Positions 56,401-64,000 of a stretch of 64,000 nucleotides of DNA are shown in pieces; the stretch's first letter is position 1; every line of letters begins with the position of its first letter. Under the pieces are notes generated by a model. The model had not been told where the DNA came from. It was given only the letters and a program-made list of their open reading frames with translations, and did not search any database. This DNA is from Aptenodytes patagonicus (lineage: Eukaryota; Chordata; Aves; Sphenisciformes; Spheniscidae): positions 28,899,746-28,963,745 of the forward strand of contig NC_134951.1 of assembly GCF_965638725.1 (NCBI RefSeq), in the 5' to 3' direction. The translations under genes were made by a program, and so were the position numbers.

Positions 56401-59400
56401 CAACGATGTTAAACTGTGAATTGTCAAGGTTGGGACTACAAAAAGGGGGTGCTTAATGACACTTTCCAAAGTGTTTTGGAAGTCTATTCTAATTCTGGGA
56501 GCTCAGGGCCACTGAAACATGAGGTGCTACAGAGGACTAACGGGAATCCATGTCCAGGAAAATGTCAGAGATGCCAAAGCAGGATACAGCACTGTACCCT
56601 ACCCAGACTTAGGTCCGGCTGCTGAAATCCATACAAGTCTGATGAGTGTCTGGAAGAAAGGTCTGATCAGCACTGTGACACTTGGGCTCCTTAACGGTGA
56701 ACAAATAGTGACCACCCTGACTAATAAGATTTCAAGCATGCTGTTGGAGAGTTGCCAGTGACTGCAAATGGAGCAATAGTTCAGCCTAAAACAGCGCTCA
56801 ATTTCTTTTTAATTGCTTCTGGCGTTCCTGAATATAAAATTCATTGCCAATTCTAGGCTGAGGGTTTTTCATTTCGAGTACTGTCTAATAACAATATTTT
56901 ATTTGGGAATGCAGAAGGATCCAACATGTGACCTACGCAGGCTCACTTAAGGAGCCCGTGTTGGCCGCAGTTCTATAATGGTCTGTAATTGCTATGTGCT
57001 GAATTTGATGATAAAGTGCCAAAATAAAAGAAACGTATATTAAAATGAGTTCACCATGTGTCCAAGTCAGCTAAATACATTCTCTTAGAGCTGTTCACAA
57101 AAAGAGTGTTAGCCAAAGTGCATTAGCCAACCTCTTTGCAAATGATAAAAAGAATATGGAGATAATCCTTTCCCAAAACTACATGGGTGAATGGAAACAA
57201 AGGGAAGACTTTGTGTTTCATTTCCTCTTAGACTACTAATAAAATAGTACAAAACCATATTGTCTTAATTCTGGAAAACAAATAGCTGGAAATTGCATTA
57301 TTACATGAAGGTTTATACATCCTGTTTATCAAAGTGTTCGTAATTTAAGAAAAAACTTGTGGGACATTTTAATGCAGAAAGAAGTCAGAATATTGTTAAT
57401 ACTAAAATTATGCTTGGTGTTATCATGAATTGATAATTCAAGCATAATATATCAGGTTTGAAAATGTCATTTTAGTATTAGCTAACTGTAAGTACTCTGA
57501 CATTGGAACAGCTTGGAGAGGACTGTGTTGTGTGGGCAAATTTTCTCTACTATGGACACCCACTTCCTAACATCCCTATTTAGTAAGATTTATTCTAAAA
57601 GTATACTCTTTTAGCTGCATTGCTTCTTCATATTGGTAACTCCAAAACCTCATAGGTATCTTCCTGAGACTAGGAAACCTGGGAACTCGGTACTGGTGCT
57701 CAACAAACTTGATAGTCTTGTTGTTTTTCCCTATTCTTAGGGAAGATGTTACGAGTACCAGTTTCATTATGCACCTGTGGCTTAAGGGAATATTTAATTT
57801 GCTAGACATATCAAAACCTTTTGAGTCTGGGTTGTTTTCAGTTTGTATACGTTTGTATATGTATATGTGTATGTATATATGTATTTACACAAATATAGTA
57901 AAATTCTGGCAAAAATCCAGAAGCTGTAGTTTCAGTCCTCTGCCTCCTTGCTTCATTGAACAACAGTCTGGGACTGGAACACGGTGCCGAGAAGGAAGCT
58001 TTAGAAAAGTTTAAAATTTGTGTAATAACCCCTGCAGCAGACAGAAGGCAGCTTGTTAGTGGATCTCACCGCAGTCCAGTCCCTGTGACCACCTGTTTGC
58101 TTTTTGTCCTCTCTTTCTTTTCAGCAAAATAGCAGCCAGTGATGTGAGAATCATTAATTTCTTCTTAAAGAGACAGTTACTCCAGCTAAGAACGATCTCC
58201 CCGCTGTCCTGAAGCCCATTAAGTGACCATGGAAGGCAAAGACAGTTATCTCCTCTTCTGCTTGGCAGTAAGAGGTTCAGCAGTCCCAGTCAGGCAGCTG
58301 ATATATCACCAGGACCATAGACTGATTGATGTTCTCATTCAAGGAGCCTGGAACTCACTCACTTGATAAATGAACAGTATCCCAAACCAGCCCTTCCTCC
58401 TGCTTGCTTCTGTGACTGTCAAAACAGCTTTAAAGCTTTTCTTTGGCTTGAGAAGCTAAACAGAGTCATGCTTCTTAGGGAAAAGTTCTACAAAGGGCCT
58501 TGCCCTGAGTGGAGGAGGGACAGGTTTCCTTTGATGTTTAGCAGCTGGCACTTTCCAGGTGGCTAAACTTCAAAGGCAAGTGTTAGGATCTTCCTCCAAC
58601 CTGGTCCGACAGTTCTTTGTAGATAGCTAGGCTCATTTAATGTTTCACTTTACTTGGAATGCTAAATTGGAAGCCATAAACTCCAGATGGCCTTTTAAAT
58701 ATGTACCGTCCTTCTACCTGAAAGGGGCCTGGCTGCCTGTAGAGCATTGATGAGGCAGGTGCCACCTCCTTCTGAGCAGAAAGAATGTACTTTCAGCTCT
58801 GACCTCCCATGATCCCAGTAAGTCACGTTACTCTAGTTTCTCCTTAATCTCTCCACCTGTGAAGCATGCATGTCGGTATTTCCCTGGCTGACAGGATTGC
58901 TGTGAGGCTGCATTTTCCTGAATGCAAAAACAAGTTTGAGATCATCAGTTAATACACAAACCCAGGTTATCACCAATTATACAAAACCTGCCCCAAATGG
59001 TCTGCCTCCCCCAGGGACGTTGACAAGAGCTAGTAGCTGCAGCTGCTACTTAAGAGTTGGTAAGTTGATTTACTAGAGGATCTTAGAGCAAGTAAGGAGC
59101 CAAATGCTGCTCATCTGAATTTTTTGAACCCTGATCCATCAAAGCTGTCAATGGCAACGTCTCTATTACCTTTGCCAGCAATGAACACGGGCTGGATTTT
59201 GCTATAGCAAGTTTCTGTTTCCCTGATACTGATTTTTGCTGACTGGTGAACCAGCTGGCACTTTCAGGCCCAACACTGAGTGTGGTATTGCTCGAGTCTG
59301 GCTTTGAGAGTGAGCCTGGAGCTGACACGATGGTGTACTCCTCCCTGCTATGAGAGTTATGGGCCAAGTCTTTGTATCTCCCTGTCTAATCAAACTCTCA

Positions 59401-60655
59401 GGGATTCTCCTGGCATGCAAAGGGACCTCTTGTTTGATAGGGTCTGCAATCTCAGTCCCTTTAAGAGGCAGAAAATAAGTTTGACTCACCAACATTTTGA
59501 TCTCGTGAAACTCTTTTTTTCTTTCTTTTTTTTAATTAATTCTACAATCAATACAGTTTCAGTTGCAGATCTTATCATCCTAAAACATTTGGAAATTCTG
59601 GAAATTAACATAAACATTCCTTCTTTAGCCAAAATGCAATGCTTAGGATTGCCGTGCAATCTAACTGCTCATGGAGTGCATAGTTTCTGTTCTGCTACGT
59701 ATTGTCACTCTCTATAATGTTCATTCCTTTTCTGAGGCCATCCATAAATGTGAAGCTGTAATTAATATCAACATTTGGTAATACCAAACTACATTTGTTG
59801 TAACAAAAGTGAAAGCAAGTTTTCCAGGCACTCACTGCACATTCTGCTATAATCTAATGATGAAGCTTATGATCGAGATTCTTAAAACACAATACACTCA
59901 TAACACCTGTAAGATGTTTGTCTCTAAGCAAATAACATTCATAAGTTGTCTTTTGAAAAGACATACACAGGAAACTAGAACACAATGGTAGCAAACTCAT
60001 TATTGTTAAAGCTGAGTCAAAAATAATCTTGGAAATTTCCTAAGTTTAGAGCACATGACTGAATTAATTCTATTTTTTTAATGTAATCATAATAATAAGT
60101 CACTGAGTCTTAATCACGTTTATTCTGCTACCAAAAAGTGATTTAAAAATGTCTGTCTCTCCTCCCATCAGCATCCTGTGTGCTGTAGTCTACATTCTCT
60201 GTTTATAGGTGAGAGACTGCAATTTACTCAGGGATACATAGTAGTCTTTGCAGAATTAAAACTAAAGACAGTTACAAAACCTGTTAAATACGTCAAAGAT
60301 GAGGTAGGTTGGATAATTAGTTAGCTGTTGTTAGATAATGAAATTTTCTATCTTTCACTGATTTAATGAAAAGCAAAACTTCTTAAGACTTCATACCTAA
60401 AGTAATAATGTAATATGAAAGCAATAATGTGACATAAGAGATGCTTAGGATAAAAGCATGCTTATAATAGAAACAGAATGTATATAGAAGTGATTAAAAA
60501 ATCAATCCTGACCATAATATTATTGGATACATCTTCCATTATAACCTATCATGTTTGAAAAACACATGCATATCTATGTGAATAATTTGGCTTAAAGTGA
60601 TTTTGAAATGTATGTATATTTAAATGCACTTTTCCTATTTGAATTCTCTTTCCAG
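53434..60655 (+). other. HCRTR2: HCRTR2 intron 3 (7,222 bp)
   Basis: GTGAGT at 53434 to TCTCTTTCCAG ending at 60655. AT-rich and almost free of recognisable repeats. It contains a TA/TG simple stretch at about 57838-57890 and a nested hairpin at 57395-57482. No other exon or RNA gene recognised. Confidence 0.92.
57395..57482. repeat. Nested inverted repeats (88-nt stem-loop)
   Basis: The outer arms are 57397-57408 and 57469-57480 (TAATACTAAAAT and its exact reverse complement), extendable to 14 nt with one G-U pair. The inner arms are ATTATGCTTG (57407-57416) and CAAGCATAAT (57439-57448), and between them TTATCA/TGATAA (57420-57425, 57431-57436) closes a 5-nt loop. A 20-nt bulge lies on the 3' side. 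The outer and inner left arms share two bases, so both cannot pair fully at once. It could be a small hairpin RNA, a remnant of a palindromic transposon, or chance in AT-rich DNA. Confidence 0.7.
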
Positions 60656-60771
60656 CTGAGGTTTACCCCAAAATGTATCACACATGCTTTTTTCTGGTAA
60701 CATACATGGCACCACTGTGTCTTATGGTGTTGGCCTATTTGCAAATATTTCGAAAGCTCTGGTGTCGCCAG
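60656..60771 (+). CDS. HCRTR2: HCRTR2 coding exon 4 (end of ECL2, TM5, start of ICL3)
   Basis: 116 bp encoding residues 218-256. The split codon G|CT gives Ala218, followed by EVYPKMYHTC and TM5 (FFLVTYMAPLCLMVLAYLQI), then FRKLWCRQ at the start of intracellular loop 3. The TM5 Pro (P237) is conserved. The acceptor is CTTTCCAG ending at 60655 and the donor is CAG|GTAAGT at 60772, phase 0. The next exon should begin with the IPGTSS-type ICL3 sequence and is not in this window. The mammalian residue at 218 is Gly (WGGE), so WGAE is a lineage difference. Confidence 0.98.
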
Positions 60772-63740
60772 GTAAGTCACTTGTCACTAGCTCTATTTGC
60801 TTGCCGTTGTGACTATTTGCAGATTCCTATGTAGAACCTTCTTCTCTGTATGCTCCATGTTGTCACTTAGGACTTGGATTTTTACATCCAGCACTGTTAC
60901 CAGGTTCGGTGACACTGCTGGCTTACAGCCACCTTGGACAGGCACTGAGATGCATTAAAAAATGAAGGCGGTCAGGCTGAATGTAAACCCCTTCTTGCTC
61001 ATGTCCATGCAGGGCTTAGAGGTAGATAAAGAAAAAGGCAACAGAAAGATTGATTATAGGCAGAAGAAAGATCTCTCCCATTGTATCTGAAATGCTTACC
61101 AAAATACCTTAGGTGACCTTATTTATACCTCTAAAATCTCCTGTAGCAGTCAAAAGTTGGGATTGGCCTTCTAATTTTGTTAGTAGTCTGTACAATTTTT
61201 TATTTTTATTTTTCATTCTACAAAGTCTCAGGTTCGTAGCAGGTCCAATCTGAACAAAAGTTGGACTAGAAAGTCCAACCATCAGAACTGTGAGACTGGA
61301 ATTGCCTGATGTGAAGCTGGCTGTTATCAGTAACATTTCATGTGAATTATTGACAAATAGTTGGCATGGTTGCTAATATGAACATCTGTTTTTTCAAGCT
61401 TAAAATTAAAAACACAGGAAAGAAAACAGAAATACTAAACAAAAAACCCCAAGCAAGCAAGCACACAAAGAACATTTGAATTGAAATGTCAAAAATTATG
61501 TGAATTTTCAGGAACGTTTTCTCCCTCCAACAATTCGAAGTGGTGTCAGCTTGAGAATCATTTTCTGGGCGTGAACTGTAATCTGTCATGCATCAGTCTA
61601 TGGTTCTCTCTGCTGTCTTCTGCTTTGTCTGGCATTTATCTATAGCTGTAGTCCTCCACCACCCCCTGCCCTGTCATTCTGTAAAGGACAATAAACTCAT
61701 CCCGTTGAAGACATGATGCAAGATATTCCATCTCCTGTCCTCTCAAATGGCTCTAACAATGGCTGACATTTCCATAAAGATATGGGCATGAATCATTTCT
61801 TTCTCACCATTATGTCCGATACCATCCAAATTTGAGGCTGTCCTGGAGCATTTTTCATGCAGTCCAAATTGATCTGTCAGAGAAATCACAAGCAGACTTT
61901 AAATTTCTAAATATACCTATGTTAAACGGAAAAATCAAATCTTATACTGACAAAACATATCTCTTGCAAATAACGAAAATATAGGAAAAACCGAATCTGC
62001 TTTAAGGCATTTTTGTTATCATCCATACATCATAATAGCAATTATTCTCACTTGTAATCAGATTAGGTTAAACCAGAGTTGCTGTTTATCTTGCTGTTTA
62101 TCTTTAAATTATTATTTTTGCTTTTAATTTCTTACACTTACAAGATCAAATAACAAGATATTTTGAAGGTAAAATTTAACCTTTACAATTTGAGGGGACT
62201 CTTCACCAGAACAAAGGCTTTGCTCAGTTAGTTTTGAAATTAAGTTCAGTCTAACATAGCTCTAAGATGCTCTGCACTGCTGAATAGTTACCTGTCCTGT
62301 AGCATCCAATGACCTTATCACCGTATTCCTTCTTAACCTTCTCTTCTGTACTTTCTTAACAATCTACCTATTCTCTCAAACTGTCCATTAATTAAGTTAA
62401 TGCAAAGCAATTGTTCTTAACCTGTACGTAGCTTGAAAACGCTGGTTCAGATTCAGAGCAGAAATTGAACGACTGGAAACCAACCTGGGGTTTTTTCCCC
62501 CCCGATTGTATTAGCTGGCCTATTTCTTCTTCGCAATATTTCTTCTCCCTATACATCTTGTGTGCTCACAAGGTTAGGATGATCCTTTTTTTTTCCAGTG
62601 GCAAAAAGACAAATACTGCTACAGGCTTAGTGCTATCAACGGTGTGAAATTACAAATGTCTCTTTTCCTAGCATAGATGATAGCACTATGTATAAGAGGC
62701 TGCACTAAGTGAAATTAAAACCACTGCACATCTATTATCAACTGTGACTTGGCTGCAGACATCAGGCATTTTTCTAAGTGCAACAGGTGTGCCATAATCA
62801 GTCATGTAGAGCAAATGAATGCGGTGCTCTAAATGTATTATTTGATAGTAGTTTTAATTAAGAAATCCTGCTGTTTACCAGAACTTCAGTTAAATATAAT
62901 GATCTTATTGCAAGGTACAATGAGCCTTCCAGATGTACGTGATAGAAAAAACACAGCAAACAGTAGATGCTTTCTATGCCTTACACTTTTTCTAAAGGTT
63001 CTTTTTTAAAATGGAGTGTGTTATGCATGCAAATTTTCAGATGACTAAAGGTAAGACAGATTTACAAGCTGTCGTCACCGTACTTTGTGCAATAGCTCTT
63101 AAAATTACTGATTGTGTCCTTCAAGCAGATCTTTGAATATAAGCTTTACAGTCTTTGAATTAATGATTCATCTTTGTAAAGACAAGAACAATCATGCCAC
63201 GACTACCAGGGATTTCGAGTAATTTATTTTAATTATTAGCAAGGAAGTAGTGACTTAGAAGGCTATGTTCTCTTGCGGATTTTAAGTAGATTAAAAGTAA
63301 CTTCTGAACAAATAAATAGGACTGAATGGACTTCTGATGAAAATGTTGATACGTAATTTGTGTTATCAAGTTCCATACTGTATGCTTCGATTTACTGATG
63401 TCCAAATGCATTGACAGTAAAGCCTACTCATATTAGTAACTAGGAACCCTACCCATTTTCATTTTAGCAGCTGAAATATACCCTTCCAATCTTTGCAAGT
63501 CGTTATTACATTTGGAGAGATTTCCTCTGGTTATAAACCCCTTGATAATAATTTGAAGGGATAGAGGAAAGGTGCATAAGAAAATAACTGCAACTTTTAG
63601 TACCTGTTTGGACACAGCTAGTGGGCTTTTAGTGAATCATTGGAATTACACAAATTCTCCACAATTATCTCTATAACTGATTCATTACTGAAGAGCAAAT
63701 ATGTGCATTATGCTGGCATGTGTATACTTGTACATACATA
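60772..63740 (+). other. HCRTR2: HCRTR2 intron 4, visible part
   Basis: Starts GTAAGT and is still open at the window end. AT-rich, with no exon, RNA gene or repeat recognised before the CR1 at 63741. Confidence 0.85.
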
Positions 63741-64000
63741 ATCATAGAATCATTTAGGTTGGAAAAGACCCTTAAGATCATCGAGTCCAACCATAAACCT
63801 AACACTGCCAAGCCAACCACTAAACCATGTCCCTAAGCACCTCACCTACACGTCTTTTAAATACCTCCAGGGATGGTGGCTCAACCACTTCCCTGGGCAG
63901 CCTGTTCCAATGCTTGGCAACCCTTTCCGTGAAGAAATTTTTCCTAATATCCAATCTAAACCTCCCCTGGTGCAACTTGAGGCCATTTCTTCTCATCCCA
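63741..64000 (-). mobile_element. CR1 LINE 3' end, cut by window edge
   Basis: Minus-strand CR1 starting with its tail (ATCATAGAATCATTTAGG on the plus strand). The complement of the ORF2 C-terminus follows ([20 protein letters not shown] sequence over about 63855-63910) in the same family as 11885 and 44344. The rest of the element continues past the window. Confidence 0.93.

Noticed and set aside
1..64000. CRISPR arrays, operons, rRNA or tRNA genes
   Set aside because: None seen. The genome type makes the first two irrelevant, and I saw no tRNA-like fold with A and B boxes, although I could not run a scan.

Overview
This is vertebrate nuclear DNA, almost certainly from a bird and probably a neoavian. 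Three things point that way. CR1 LINEs dominate the repeats and end in the (ATTCTATG)n-type 3' tail. There are solo ERVL-type LTRs of a kind I recognise from neoavian genomes. The one real host gene has the compact exon structure of a bird orexin receptor. The sequence is mostly AT-rich, with one sharp CpG island at about 32.78-34.92 kb.

The only host protein-coding gene I can support is HCRTR2 (orexin/hypocretin receptor type 2), plus strand. Its first four coding exons lie at 33275-33503, 51530-51708, 53190-53433 and 60656-60771. They join with canonical GT-AG introns and consistent phases (1, 0, 1, 0) into 256 codons. These cover the extracellular N-terminus, TM1-TM5 and the start of intracellular loop 3. 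The exons for TM6, TM7 and the C-tail must lie beyond the window.

Layout: 1-32.7 kb is upstream intergenic DNA. It holds two minus-strand solo LTRs (1008-1566 and 22618-23165), a young CR1 3' end (8180-8778), a nearly complete CR1 with an ORF1 remnant and an almost open ORF2 (11885-15119), and several ancient CR1 fragments. The CpG island, candidate promoter and exon 1 occupy 32.7-34.9 kb. Intron 1 (18.0 kb) carries a plus-strand solo LTR (40399-40958), three young minus-strand CR1 copies (42672-43738, 44344-44957, 48315-49542) and one old CR1. Introns 2 and 3 and the visible part of intron 4 are nearly free of young repeats, until a minus-strand CR1 begins at 63741 and runs off the end.

The points most worth a second look are these: a perfect 26-bp inverted repeat in the HCRTR2 5' region; a strong candidate 3' splice site 21 nt before the start codon, implying a 5'-UTR intron; the near-intact CR1, broken by a single extra G and carrying an odd T-rich in-frame insert; LTRs that share ends but differ in their cores; and a nested hairpin in intron 3. 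I found no system that I would call wholly new.
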